Source: Prostheceraeus crozeri
Taxonomy: Eukaryota; Platyhelminthes; Polycladida; Euryleptidae
DNA: 64,000 nt
Assembly: GCA_907163375.1 (NCBI GenBank)
Contig: CAJQUW010000892.1
Span: 36,001-100,000 of the forward strand
Direction: 5' to 3'
Shown piece by piece: positions 37,860 through 50,995 of this stretch. The notes beneath the pieces were generated by a model, which worked only from the letters and a program-made list of their open reading frames with translations, did no database searches and was not told the DNA's origin. The number at the start of each line of letters is the position of its first letter. The stretch's first letter is position 1. The translations under genes were made by a program, and so were the position numbers.

Positions 37860-38950
37860 CCAACTTCAGATGTAATAATTAGAGAGACAATCCACCACGG
37901 CATCGTCTTGTTGCTTCGATAGGGCCCTTTGGCGGTGAGTTTCGGTCGCTTTGAGGACTTGGTCGACTGCACGCACGTTCCCAGTGAAAAGAAGGGATGA
38001 GATTTGGTTTCCGGTCGCTGCTTCCGATGAAAATATCTGAAGATTTTTGAGAGAAGATTCCACTAACCCTTCGCCTCCTCTCTTCGCATCACTGCGTCTC
38101 CCCAAGGCTGTTGTTTCCTTTGTTTCTTGGCTTGGTTGGCGAATCTTGAAATCTCCGCCTCATTCGTCATCATTCAATCCTACAAATCTGATGAACGTCA
38201 GTCAATTGCAGCTGATTTAGCGAACTCACAGGTTACCCTTCCTGGCCGTGGGAGATCAGACAAAAATGTAAACATCTAAATCGCTGTCTTCCACTGCCAC
38301 ATGCAACTACGTCGCCGGCTTATACTTGAAGCGATGTGGAGGCTGAGGACAAAATGACTGTCTTGTAATTGAATTTGGACAACGTTGGCTCCTGCACTTA
38401 AGTGAAAGTGGACGAGTGCTAATCAAATGATGTGCGGACATATCCACGGTTGACCCATGTCTCCAGGGATAGGCGACTAAAAGTAACGAAGGTGGACGTC
38501 GCCCTGCGTTATTGTCTGCAGAAAAGCGATGCTCATTGATGTGCACTTTGATGAGATGAATTTATTCAGGTAAGTGTACGTGGGATATAATTTGTCTCAC
38601 ACGAGAAAGTTGGCAGGAGAATCGCCGCAGCTGCTGGCATCTGTCAACGCCCCTCGGTTACATCTTCCGCGGAATCGCTTCTCATCTTGGAGGATGCTTC
38701 CCTGCTGTGTGAAGCGCTTGGAGGAAGATCGGTATTTCCATAATCCTTCTGAGTCCTACAAATGGCGCTGGATTTCAGGTCGCGCTGGGGATAAATGGGA
38801 ATCTCTCGCCGCGTACGAATGCCCTTTGAAAGTGACGTAAAACATTCTTGCGTGCTTAAAACAATTACTGCACTGATAATGGTCCCTGTCTGAGTCACAG
38901 TGTACTTGTAATGGTTGACTCAGCGTGTAACTGTTAACGGAACTCATGAT
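37860..38950. other. GC-elevated intronic stretch
   Basis: This kilobase is visibly less AT-rich than the rest of the intron (some 60-base lines are about half G+C) and carries several 60-90 codon frames on both strands, including minus 37866-38105 and plus 38574-38840. None matches a protein family I recognise, and overlapping frames on opposite strands argue that composition explains them. It could be an intronic enhancer, a nested non-coding transcript or an old insertion. Confidence 0.3.
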
Positions 38951-41900
38951 GAGTCGGAAATGCTTGTGGCTTGTTGGTAATTAATTCCCCTGTCATAGAG
39001 GATGAGTTGGAGTGGTGAGTGGCCTGCGGTGTCGCAGAATTAATGAAGGAAATGTTGCCTAGATCCTTGATTCTCTTTCTCATCAAATGAATGATTTATC
39101 TGAAAACCTCGTGAGACGCCAACTATTCGAGTTGTTTTCACCACTGTCTTCTCATCGATGGACAAATTCTGCTCTGGATTGATAATCTGTGCTGAATATG
39201 GAAAATAACTTGAGGATATACACGTCGTTTCATTGTCAATTCCTTGTTTTACTTGAATGTGATCATCCACGTCCGTCGGTGAGGTTATTTCTCAAACTGA
39301 CGTGCAGAGTTCAAGTTACGAAAGAATCTCAGTTTTCTTACCTTCAATACTTGTGCCACCTTGACTTCATTGCTCAGCATGTTAATGGAATAAAGATAAG
39401 ATTTTCATGATGGCATGAATAAATATTTACATGTTCATTGTTTACCAATTGATGTAATCTATAAATAAAAGAACAAAGCATCAATATTTATTCTTCACCA
39501 AACCAAATGTGATCCTGTTGATCTTCGAGAGAGTTGGACCCAATCCCGTTTTTGCGGTCCGCTTTTTTATAAACCGGTCAGTTCAATAGCAAAATTTGCT
39601 TGCTTCATTAAGATGCTCTTATTGTTAAACCATAGCTTCATTTTACTTGATACACTCAAGATGATCATTGCCATCGATAGTTAGTGGATCTGTATAATCC
39701 GTTGCAGCATTTTCAGCACATGTAGTTAATATCCTTTGCTGTTTTGGAAAGATCCAACAAAGATACCACTTCTTTTTCAATTAAAGTCTTGTGCATGTAT
39801 TCAAGCAGCCATCAGTAGCAGTAGTGCATGTCACTCAGTTTTGACTAACTATGCGCTATAACCCCAAAAGAGATGCTTGCTCATTTTCGCATCCTGAAAA
39901 GAAAACAATTGACAGTCCACTTTGGTTTTCCTGTCTTATTGTCTGTCCAAGCGATTTTTCTCATGGTCATGTAATGTAATGCATAGAATGAACTGTTTTT
40001 GCATGACACAATCCAGCCAGCTAGTGAGTCTTTTTGCTTGGCTGTGCAGGGAACAAGAAACTAAAATTTCTATTTTTCGACTTCTCAGAAGTGAGAGGCA
40101 TCAAATTCGGGTATCAATTCTGGGGAGGTTCTTCTGCTTTTGGTCTCGTTTCCAAAGGAAATAATTTAATACCAGATTGTATATTGCCTTTGGTTAACCA
40201 AGTCCCCTCACTTGACAGTCTCATTATTTGGTCATCTGATAATTAAAAGAAAGTCGCAATTTGAATGGTGTTGATTTGACTATCTTCAATCACAATTCTT
40301 TATTTAAAGTGCTTTTCATACTTAGACTTAGTAGACGTACATGCTCGTGTGTACATGTATGTCATTGCTATTATTGCACATCTTTGGCGAACATCTCAGT
40401 CCTTTGACATTCGGGCCAATCATTTGGCGTATGCATCCGGCACATTTTGCGTCACGTAAGAACATAGCGTATATATGTGAAGACGGATGATACTATGACA
40501 GTGAAATTTTGAAGGAAAACAGCATGAAGCAAGAAGATATCGGAAAAGTTACATATTTATGAAACATTGAATCTTATCAGTTTAGGATACTTACTTGTGG
40601 GGTATCCCTAGTAGCTGCAGTAATGTAGTAGTATTACGTGATCTGTGGTGAAGTTATTTCCTGTCAGTGTTTTGTATTCATGTAACGCAATAGGTACTGA
40701 AATGGATTGAATACACGTTCTAATGTCGCAGAATCAGCGTTTAACATCTAATTCTTAAGATAGTAAATGAATGACACTTCAGAACCACTTTCGTATGACG
40801 AACAGTCTTGAGAGACTTGAATTTGTAGTTTGTTAAGTAGGAGAGGTCTTATGTTATTCATTCCTTTTATTGAAAATCAGTGTGAATTAGTTTTGCGTGG
40901 AGCTCTACTTTTATTCCAAGTTATAAGAACAAGTAGAACTCCTTCAATGAGAATGGAAGTGGATTGTCTCAGTCTTCATAGTTCGATGCCGCTGGTGGTT
41001 TAAGATTAATATCTGTTGATCACCATTTTACAGGTTTTTAGTTTCCAGCAATATCAGCGTGTTAGTGGATGGGAAATTGTATGAAACCACCACGATGATG
41101 ATAATTATTTGTAAGGGTATTCATGACGATTCAATGAATTTTAATATGTACTAGACAATCTTTTGATAATGATGCATGATTTACGTACGATAATGAAATC
41201 AACTTGTTGAACCGAAACAACGTTTATGTTTCATTAAATATCTTTTAACATTGCTAGAACAAGTCCTTTGACAGACAGAACAATGCTTATATTAAGTCTT
41301 TCACATTTGATCTGATGACGCACATTTGACGTGTTGCGAGCATTCTAGTATTCCAGTAATTGCCAAAAATATCCTGTATGCTTTTCCTTTTACCTCAAGT
41401 GTAATTCTACCCGTGGGCAGATGTGGTCACATTTATTAGTCAAGCAGCACAAACTCCGTGATTGCGAAATAATGGTGGCTAGTTTTCTAAGTTGGTCAGC
41501 ATGACGATAATTTTTCCAGACAATGATGAAAATTATCTCCCACGTTTTCTTTAATTACCATTCTGAACAAACTGACTTTCCGGTTGTTGTGTGAATCTCA
41601 TTTTTTATCCATGATTTTCATTAAACAGCTACGTCGAAATCATTAGGACCTTCTTTCACCGTCTTGAACAGCAGTGGTGAAAGGTGAAGCCACATGCATG
41701 GACTCTATACTTAAACATTTACACGGACAGCACTGCTTCGAAGTACTCATGCACTTCGATCATCCGCAAAAGTTATATTTTTATTTTAGTTCTTTAGTCA
41801 ATAGGAATATCAATTAGCAGATAGCTTTGATATTTTGGATTTCCTTTTTCGACAACAATCTCTTGAAATGTGTCCATACTGTTACGCTGATCCCAATGAA

Positions 41901-42681
41901 TTTGTCTATATTGTGAGCATGAACAATATAGTCCAATTTTGTATATGATTATGTCACATGCATTTCTGTATTTGGTGGTGAATATTTTCCTACTTTTGTT
42001 CCATAATGAAGACTCCCATCCTGTGAATTTTAATTACATCAGGATCACTCTGTAAATTTGCAAATAAATATGACTTAATGTGTTGTACCGGTATATATTA
42101 TCATAGTGAACTTTGCGCATGTACATTTTGTGCTACATGTAATCAATGCTTTCTGGTAAGTGCTCTTGTAGCAGTTGCCTTGCGTATTCTTTCGTACTTC
42201 AGAATAGACTTACATTACTTGTAACTTGTGACTGATGACTCCTGTCTCAACTGACCGTTCCGAACGGAATCTACTGAAAAGGTCGCAAATAATCGTTCTC
42301 ATTGTAAACGTGACATTCAATGATTTTGATACAATTTTATCAGTAGATATAAAACATTTAAGATGCTATGATCGCACTCGTCTTTGGTCTTCTTTCAACT
42401 TCAATCTCGATGAATTCGAACTCTGCAACCGGTCTTTGGGTTTGCGTTCTTTTGCAGCAACAGTTGCACTTTCTTAGCAATACCTCCTGCTATTGTGTCA
42501 TCAAATTCTCTCCCGCTCTCTCCTACAGTCTCTTGACCTTGAAGCTTTTTTTACGTCACTACTCCCCATACTTGGGGCTTGGACGGTGCTGACATAGTCA
42601 GACCTCTCTGTACAAAGATGAGTACTAAATGACCTTGACCGTCACTGCAATATTTCTCACGATATTATATTTTCGCTTCAG

Positions 42682-43181
42682 GTGTAATTCGATTGAAGAA
42701 TCGATTGGATTTTGAGCGTGCCCGCAAACATTATCTCAATGTTTTGGCGATCGACGGAGGCGTGCAGCCTCTGACCGGGTCTACGATGGTGATCATTCAC
42801 GTTTTGGATGTTAATGACAACGCACCACGATTTCCCAGGGGCGGTTTCAATGCGTCGATGGTGGAGAATACTCCTCGCAATACGCTTGTTACTCGAGTAA
42901 CAGCTGATGATGCAGATTCAGATGCTAACTCTCGACTGACGTATCGATTAGTGGGTGGTGATCCACTCGGCCATTTCATGATTTCTGAAGATACTGGAGA
43001 ACTGCGAGTCAACAAGCCAGTGGACAGAGAGAAGCAAAGCGCTTTTAGACTGCAAGTTGAAGCTATGGATTTTGGCATTGAGCGGCGCTTGTCGGCCACA
43101 ACTCAGGTACACATCAACGTAGAAGATCTCAACGATTGCAATCCACAGTTCGACAAACCGAGTTACACATTCGTCATCTAT
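42682..43181 (+). CDS. Cadherin gene, exon 5 of window (rest of E, repeat F)
   Basis: The acceptor TTTCGCTTCAG ends at 42681 and the donor GTAAGT starts at 43182; 500 bp, entering in phase 1 and leaving in phase 0. Joined upstream it reads DRNSG-VIRLKNRLDFERAR. It completes one repeat (AIDGG, DVNDNAP) and encodes a full one (VENTP, DDADSDAN, PVDREKQ, DLNDCNP), then the first strand of the next (YTFVIY). The DLNDCN motif has an extra Cys beside the calcium ligands. This is the last exon whose repeats keep complete calcium motifs; from here to the membrane the repeats become atypical. Confidence 0.92.
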
Positions 43182-44722
43182 GTAAGTACTGATGATTTGA
43201 GTGATGAAGCTAATTACCAGTATGGGAGAAGCTAAATCACCGACGCTCTCTGAAACAGTGCATGATGGGCGACTTAACTCAACACAACGCACATCAATAT
43301 AATGAAAAGTCTAAAATCATACCAATTACTTCATTATGACGTCTTCTAGGTGTCAATTTTGGGAGCAAGAAAGAATGAGCGATCATTTAGTATTTATGAA
43401 TCAAACATGCAGTCGGAAAAGCTGCGCAAAAAATGTGACCTTCCACAGGCTTCCATTCTCCTACAATACTTCGGCAAGATCTTGAATGAGTCAGAAATCA
43501 TTGCTGGGACTCGATAGGCTATTATATACTTGTACTTTGTACCCCATACGCCCAAGCATGACACAGGTGGTCATTCGATAGGAGAATTCATTCAGAAATA
43601 TGCTTTTCAGATAATACTTCATGTTCCCGAATAATATTATCTTAACTTCATGAATGAATCGTCGATGCACTGAATACACTAATTATGTTACAATTTCGTG
43701 AGAGTTAAGGCAGTGAAGATGTGAGAAGAGGCTATTGAATATGCAATCACACGCTTTCATCAATCATTGGCGCTGTTTTGGGTCAGGAGTGTTATCGAGG
43801 GATTGTCAACAAGGAAACAATTGAGGGTTTCCTAGGTATTTATGTAACATCATGCCATTTACAAACCTTGGAAGTCTAATAGATTGTGCTTTAATATACT
43901 TTTAAGAAATAACCTAAAATGGTTTACTATGTGTGACTTAGCAAATTTAAATCAATTAAGAAATCTTCTTCCTCAATTTCAAATGTGCGAATTTTTTTGG
44001 CAATTCAGAGAGACTGAATGTGGTCATCCGTCATACGATAAATTGCAGAAATTAAAACTGTCAAGTCATGCTGCTGCTAACAACACTGACAGTTTTCGTT
44101 CGCGTCTATGTTTTGATGATAGTACATAAGAAGTAGTCACGAGCACCCTGACACCTATGCTTGGCTGCTATATTTTGTAATGAATGTTGGATCTTATTAT
44201 TGCCTCGAATTAATTATTTTGAATCCTTCAGTAATTCCCCGTTATATAAAGTTTTCCTCTGAAAATCGAAACATTCAAATGCATGCTGAAATAATCTGAA
44301 AGTGCAACAAAAATAGCAAAACCTCCGTCCCCCATCCAACTTGCTTCTAACTGTGACACTGCAGGGATTATTGACTGCATTTTTGGTCTTCATAATCAGC
44401 ATCCGAATTGCTCAACCCTTGATGAAATCCTCAGAGAAATTTGCTTGTTGAGAGAGCAGTCGCTCTTATCAGTCAAATTATTGAAGTCGACAAATGGTCG
44501 CCAGATTGCACAATCAAATTAGATAAATAATTTCTGAATTCTATTAAGTAAGCGATAGGAACTGAGGAAGTGGAAAGCTGTCCGTCACTCTTCAGTGAGA
44601 ACTGAATAATACCGAGGGGAACTGCTATGTCTGCTCATTACATAACACGACCACTGTGGCTTTGTGCAACTTTTTTCGCCTACGCTCATGTATCAGTATT
44701 GAATGCTTTCTATCTTTTGCAG
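43182..44722 (+). other. Cadherin intron, 1541 bp
   Basis: GT-AG intron, phase 0. Short frames at 43491-43679 (minus), 43884-44129 (plus) and 44214-44402 (minus) look random. Nothing else is seen. Confidence 0.65.
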
Positions 44723-44755
44723 GTCGATAAGGACGGAAATATCACTAATGCGGGG
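44723..44755 (+). CDS. Cadherin gene, candidate 33-nt microexon
   Basis: A pyrimidine-rich acceptor (CTATCTTTTGCAG, ending 44722) and a strong donor (GTGAGT at 44756) bound 33 bases encoding VDKDGNITNAG, phase 0 to phase 0. Placed between exons 5 and 7 it yields YTFVIY-VDKDGNITNAG-GTSDRL, which supplies a plausible acidic/Gly loop between the first and second strands of the cadherin repeat. Without it the repeat would be about 11 residues shorter and lack any acidic residue at the usual xEx calcium site. Because it is a multiple of three, inclusion could be optional. The case rests on splice sites and domain fit; transcript evidence is not available. Confidence 0.6.
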
Positions 44756-46002
44756 GTGAGTAATTGTGTGTTTAAGGTGTGTTGTGAATATCCTTGATGT
44801 TTGACATCTGATTGATAAATATTGAATTTTCCCTGATTTTTGGAAAGATTAGATGCTACTATTTTACATATTCATTTATTTATTCACAGAACAATATTAC
44901 AGTGGCGCAGCGCAGCGTACAACGACTGCTGCGGCACTTAACAAAAATGATATTAGATTAATTCTATTTGTTTGGAATCAGAAATGTGTTTCAGCAACTA
45001 TCCACAGTCATCTTCAGGTTAGCAACTCATTAGCATGACGATGGCTTTAAATAGTACCTGAAATCTCAGCCTGCAACAAATATAAATTGATCTATGTCAT
45101 CTACTAGTTTCGCTTCTTTCCAAAAATTACTGAAAAATTGCACTTAGTCAAATTATATCTAAAAATTACCGAAATTTATCATCATTCATAGCAGCCAGTC
45201 GATCATTGTGTGAGATTCCTCTTTTGAATATCATTTATCTGTTATAGAGATTACAGAGTGCCAGTTCGCATGGGCATTAAATAAAAAGATATCCTCAAAC
45301 TTGGAACAGTTTCAGCACAACAACGCAGCGTCTGCGGCTGCCAAGGAGTTGTGCTTAAAATGTTCATGCCTGAGGAGATCTTTCTATTTATATTTTAATT
45401 CTGGCAGATTTTGAATATTCTCCCTTTTTAGTGATAGACATTGTGTCAATTTTGCGAATTTAAATTCAATTGAAAATCACTTTTAGTCGAATCATAAAGT
45501 CGATTGATGATGATAATCTGACTTTCCGAACAGTCCACCTACTTTCTCTTTAAATTTATTTAAAAATTGTCCGCATCTAATATCACATCAAAACATGTAC
45601 CGGCATACATGCAGTGCTTTATAACACTCTAAACAAGTTTGACAACTAAGTGCTGCTAATCACACACAACGACGTAAATTGATGTTCCATCAATCAAAAT
45701 CATTGAAAAATATATGGAACATGCATTCCATAATCTTTCCGACACTTCATACTCTCCTGTTGGTGCAAGAATAAAATCATCAAAATCCTGCTACAGAACC
45801 AGTCGCCTGAACTCCTCTGCTCATGTTCATGGAACAAATGAACCTAAATTGGAGAAAAACGTTTGAAATGGACGCTCCTTTGAGAAAGGAATGAGACAAA
45901 TTACAAATATAGGAACGATCTAAATCATGTTATATGCAACAATTCATTTCAAAAGCTGAAGTACATGATAACAATTAAATAAGGTACACCTAGTAACTGG
46001 CC

Positions 46003-47021
46003 TCAAATTAATTTACATTTGAAAAAAGCACCATGGTTAACTTGCTTATTCAAAGTGGGGTTGAGTTTTTTTATGTACATGGCTTCCAAAATATTTAGGT
46101 CATAAGTGTTGGGAGCTTGAGATAGAATTTTGAAATTGTCAACTTTACAGCTGCAACTGCAATTTAACTATGGGTCAGAAATGCGGGACATTTTTTTTCC
46201 GATGTTCTTTTTCTCTTAAGTTTAAGTGTCTGTAGTTCTACCTATTAGGTAGTGAGAGGGTCCACCTCACAAAGAATTGGTAAAAATGACATTAGACCTA
46301 AACCACTTTTTTGTTTATTGCATGTGAAAACCCAACGGATAGGAAATTCTTTATCTATTCTACGGAATAGTGATTGTAGTTTCTTTTTAAAATAAACCGA
46401 TTGAATGCCAAAAAATGGAATTTTGACAGTATGAAGGTATTTGGATTCATCTTTTTCTTTTGGATCACAGAATCTTTTGTCCAGATACTGTTTGACCACT
46501 TTTTGTATAAAGTACAACGGATATCCGTTGTTTTGAAAAATTTTGGTCAATTTTCCTATTTCATCATGGAAAGTTTGCCATGACGAGCAGACGATGTAGG
46601 CTGTGTTGATCAGAGTGCTTAAAACAGAAATTTTCCATTGCATGGGGCATATGGCTCTGAAATTCAAGGTTAGACCGGTGTACGTGGGTTTTCTGTACAC
46701 CTTAGTAGTTAGCGTGTTGGATGAAACGTCCAGGTCAATATCTAGAAAAGGTAGCACTTTACCTCCTACCTCCGTGGTGAATTTCATATTACTATGCCAC
46801 TTGTTAATATAGTTGAAGAAGGATAAGTGGTCATCATCTTCAAAGATAGCCAAGATGTCATCTACATATCTGACATAGAATTTTAGGTTTAGTTTATCAT
46901 TTTTGTTTTGACGGTGAAACTTAAATTGTTCGTAGAATAAGTGCAACCATGAATGTTCGGAGAATGTGATCTTGTCATTGAATCCCTGCTTCATCTGACT
47001 CCAGCCCTCTGTTGGCCGCAA
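46003..47021 (-). mobile_element. Penelope-like retroelement, truncated, broken
   Basis: The minus strand encodes the 3' half of a Penelope-like protein. From the right: the reverse-transcriptase catalytic motif YVRYVDDILAIF, then PFLDIDLDV, TTKVYRKPTYTG and a thumb-like helical region ending with the IPFFG...RRIDKEFP block. Further along, a separate open stretch (about 46003-46150) gives the end of a GIY-YIG endonuclease domain (DLNILEAMYIKKLNPTLN) and a stop. The 5' part of the reverse transcriptase is missing and the middle of the endonuclease is not recognisable, so the copy is a broken fossil with at least two or three breaks. Penelope-like elements are retroelements distinct from LTR elements and LINEs. 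Confidence 0.85.
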
Positions 47022-50000
47022 TTGTGATGTTCAAACTAAAGTGTTAACTAATGCACTGTACACGCAAGTTGCTTCCTGACCTCATTGTGACCGGCCAGCT
47101 AAGAATCCATGCAGACTGACAGGGTCATTTTTACACAGCTGTGCATGCAAATGTATAAATTCATAGTAAACATTGCCTCCACTGTTGCATCACAATTCAC
47201 AAATGAAGTTCACCTGATTACGCAATGAACTTTACAATGGCCTCTCCCTTGTTTCATGGCGCCTGCTAGGGTTTCAAAGTCAGTTAAGATACGTATATGC
47301 GACTTGGTGAGGTGTGTGATAGTTACACAAAGTCTGCAGTGCTGATTATTTCCCGAATTTAGAATTGTAGATTAGATGGACCGATGAATCCAAATGTCGT
47401 TGAATTGATAGAGGTCTAGTGATTGCATTGTCTTCTCCACGATTTTCAATTTGCTATTCCGATGACTTTGACAATGATAGTGATCGTGGGTAAAATGTCT
47501 CAAATTTCATTATAATAGATGAAAATTTCTGAACCATTGCTTTCATTCACATTGCGTGTTACTGAACTTCATAGTTCCAGTCACCTTCAATTTGGAAATA
47601 TAGAATCATCAAAGTTCAATGGAGGTCAGCTTTCTATGACGCAGTACTTTTGAAGATCAGAGGCGCATAAGTTTTACACGAGTCTATCAATTTATATCAA
47701 TGATCATTATATTTATATTCATATATAATTTGAAGTTAATGAGGATCATCAAAGGTTCATATTTTATAGACTTTTGACATCATGTCAACATAGAGCGTCT
47801 GACCGGCAGATGTCATGTTTCCTGTAGCTGTATTGTTCACGAGGTGGAACTCCATTTTCCCCTCGAAAGAATTTTCTGTCTATGGCTTGATGTCGTATAT
47901 TAATATCATTTGAGAGCGAAGAAATTCGTACGTCGAAGTTATGTTGATTTATACTGGCCACGCTGCCTTTTTTAGTGCGAACGGCAGAAACCAACATTTC
48001 ACGGATGTCCTGCTCCAACTGGGATTGAACATCATTTAACTAAAGCTAAAACTGTGATGCACGCGAAGTCAAGAGTGACATTGCAATAAACCAATAAATA
48101 GTACAAAGTTCCGTGAAATCATAAGTATTAAACAATCGATACAAACCAAGACTTGGCAATCAATTTACAATTATAAGCATGTGATTTTTGAATGAAAAGA
48201 GAGGGTTTCATAAAATAAATGGCAACAACTTCAGCAAGATGTACTGAACTTGGCAGACCTAACATTGATTTATTTCTTTGTCAACAACTTCGTTTGTATC
48301 TCAGATTCAATTGTAAATGACGTTCAATGCCGTTTGATGCAGATGATATCTATGAAAGTTTTGTCTTTTTCTGCAGTTCACACTAAAAGAGGCAATTATA
48401 TAAATGTAAATATATGTCGACGCATGAATTTCTTCGCTCTCAAATTATTTCACAAATTGACGATCGCACGAAGAATGTCTATTCATATTTCAAAAAAATC
48501 AGGAAGTCAAATCTTAAGTTGCGAAGTCTTTGAATCCGATAAACTACTGCCGCTCGATTGCGTCCAGTTGAGGCATTATCTAGGGTTTAGCTGTCACACA
48601 ACATTGCTATTCGCTATGAACAAACCAAAACTCAACGGACGTCAAGAATTGATCTGACGAATTGCAAACCAATGAGTCGCAATTTATTCCGTGTGATAAG
48701 TGACCGTTTCACCCTTGATACTATTCTACTTGACGAAACCGACCGGGTGTGTTTTATCGATGTCGTGCTTATAGCAAGATTGTGATTTATTGTGCTTATA
48801 ACAAGATCTAAAATTTAGTTGTACTCAATGAGAAAACTCCCGAGAAAAGTCGGATAAAAATACGCGTACTATCAGGTAAATATGACACTATCAGGCACAG
48901 TGACAGACCAGAAGACAGATGATGAACGAACTATCCACATGATGTACACTTTCTACAGTCTCCTGTTAACCATGAAATCGTTGACCGTAATGTCAAAATC
49001 GTCGTGGAATTGAATGGTCTGCAAGCTTTTATTACCTCCGTTTATTGCTGTTTCGCTAACAATTTTGTTTTCTATCGTGAGATTATTTAATTATATGGCT
49101 GTGCTATTTCAAGACAAGTATCACTTACCAGGATTTTGGTCTGCGATTGGCAAGTAAGACTTACATTCACATTGTCACATCCGTTTGTGCATTTGAACCA
49201 TGGGGAACGACAAAATTCATCCTGATGTGTTTGAACTGTAATCAAGCAACTCAACTTAGGTTTGTGAATATTTACAGTCTATGAATGCATCTCGTTTATT
49301 TAAAAGATAAGAAGCACGCTCTACAATGTGTATGGCACATTTTTGAGTATTTGTGGAAAGCTTGTACGTTACTAAATTCGCGTAATTGCGTTTTGCTAAA
49401 TTTCTACATTGCTGAGGTACCATTCTGACAGCTATTACAATGGACATTTTAATTGTTGCATCGTTACAATAATCTTAGTCACAATAAATAGAAGACGATG
49501 CCTTTCACGTTCTAATATTTGCCAACCATTCACAATTAATAGCTTGAAGAAATAGCACCGCTTATTGACTTGCATTACTCTCTCGTTATTGCGATTACTG
49601 ACAAAATTATTTCATTTGTGGGAAAGCATCTCCATTCATCTCTAACAACCATAAAAGTCTTGGATGAAACTTTGAAGTTCATGAATAAGAAATGAATTTT
49701 TAATCTTATATAGCAGACTTTAACGGGATCTCATTTCATCTCTAATTAGTATATTGTTAAAGCACTTAATCTGATAAGCATTCTATGTACTTATAATGCA
49801 AAACGTTAAGCTGCTGCCATTCTCTGCTGCAATGAAAGGCGAATCTAGTGTTGCCACTATCAAACTAAAATCGTTCACAAAATAGTTGAGCGCATCAATT
49901 TTTGCATGTCAATGTACATCCGTTGCAAGCTTATCCTGTATGTGAATGTGATTCCTTAAGTTTTATTATAAAGCTGATCAAGTTATGAAATTCAGTTTGT

Positions 50001-50877
50001 TGGTTAATATTTCTCCACTTTCACAAGTATGAAGCATGTAGTTGACATGCTTCTCATGGCATATAATCCTCAAAACGTCCTCTTGTCGACCGATTCCTTG
50101 ACCGATAATGCTACATAATTTACTGCTCTCCGGTGTTATTAAAACAACTGGCCTGAAAAGAATCTCAGTGTAGACATTGTCATAAGCGCTGAGGCATTAA
50201 TTATGACCTGTGGATAATTAATAAAAAAGCGAGGGTTAAATCATTAGACGTCGATTTCATCGCGAACTTCATTACATTGAGCCCATGTAGCAGTCAGATG
50301 TTGTTAAAATTAATGGTCACTTGAGCTGGTCAACTGAAAACGACTTAGTCGATATTTACGCGCTACTAGATTGTCGAATGGCTGGTGCCTTTGCATGAGT
50401 CATTGATGAATTGTTAAGTTGATGTTAATTACTCAATTGCATAACAATTCTTTATGCTCACCTTTGTTTATATCAGGTAAATCTGAAGCGTTGAAGAGGT
50501 TGTTCGATACGTAATGGATACTTAAAACTTAATGATGATTCCGGTATTGAGTCTTGTCACGAACATTTCGTAACCCGTTTCATAGGAAAGAAATTTGTAG
50601 TAAGTTTTACATCAGTCACAGTTTGCATTCAAGCACATAATCATAAAGAAGTCGTAATCATTATCGAATAAGTTTTGTAGTATCTAGAGTTAACTCATCG
50701 CGGCCGACACAATAGCATGACGTTTCTAACAATTCCGCTGTACATTTATCAAAATAATTCAGATAACAATTCCTCCAGAAACAGGGCACCGAATTAAATC
50801 TCATTAGGTTAACAAAGTATGTTCATTCCAACCATAGTAATTCCAGCACAATCCATGCCGGTCATCGTAGATAGTAA

Positions 50878-50995
50878 TGAAAATCGGCGATCGTGCAGTA
50901 TACCGCTGTTGGGGCACCCACTATAGCAATACCTTGGGTGCTCCTCCGGTGTTCCTCGAGAATAAGAACCGATTGTGCTACCGATGCCGATTTGT
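50878..50995. repeat. Imperfect intronic hairpin
   Basis: The outer ends AAATCGGCGATCG and CCGATGCCGATTT are approximate inverse copies, and inside them GGGGCACCCA faces TGGGTGCTCC. The stretch is richer in GC than its neighbours. It could be a small MITE or an RNA hairpin; no target duplication is obvious. Confidence 0.4.

Larger units (their letters stand above)
31619..42681 (+). other. Cadherin intron, 11063 bp
   Basis: GT-AG intron, phase 1, the longest of the window. It holds a small foldback repeat (33547-33675) and a locally GC-elevated stretch (about 37860-38950) with short frames on both strands. Everything else is AT-rich with nothing I can name. Confidence 0.8.

Noticed and set aside
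42797-43292. Minus-strand frames over cadherin exon 5
   Set aside because: They are antisense shadows of a strongly supported plus-strand coding exon.
44902-45345. A transposon with CAGTGGCGCAGCG-type ends
   Set aside because: Only the left end is suggestive; no inverted right end or target duplication was found.
48250-48657. 135-codon open frame
   Set aside because: No family resemblance, no splice or promoter context, composition of intron type.
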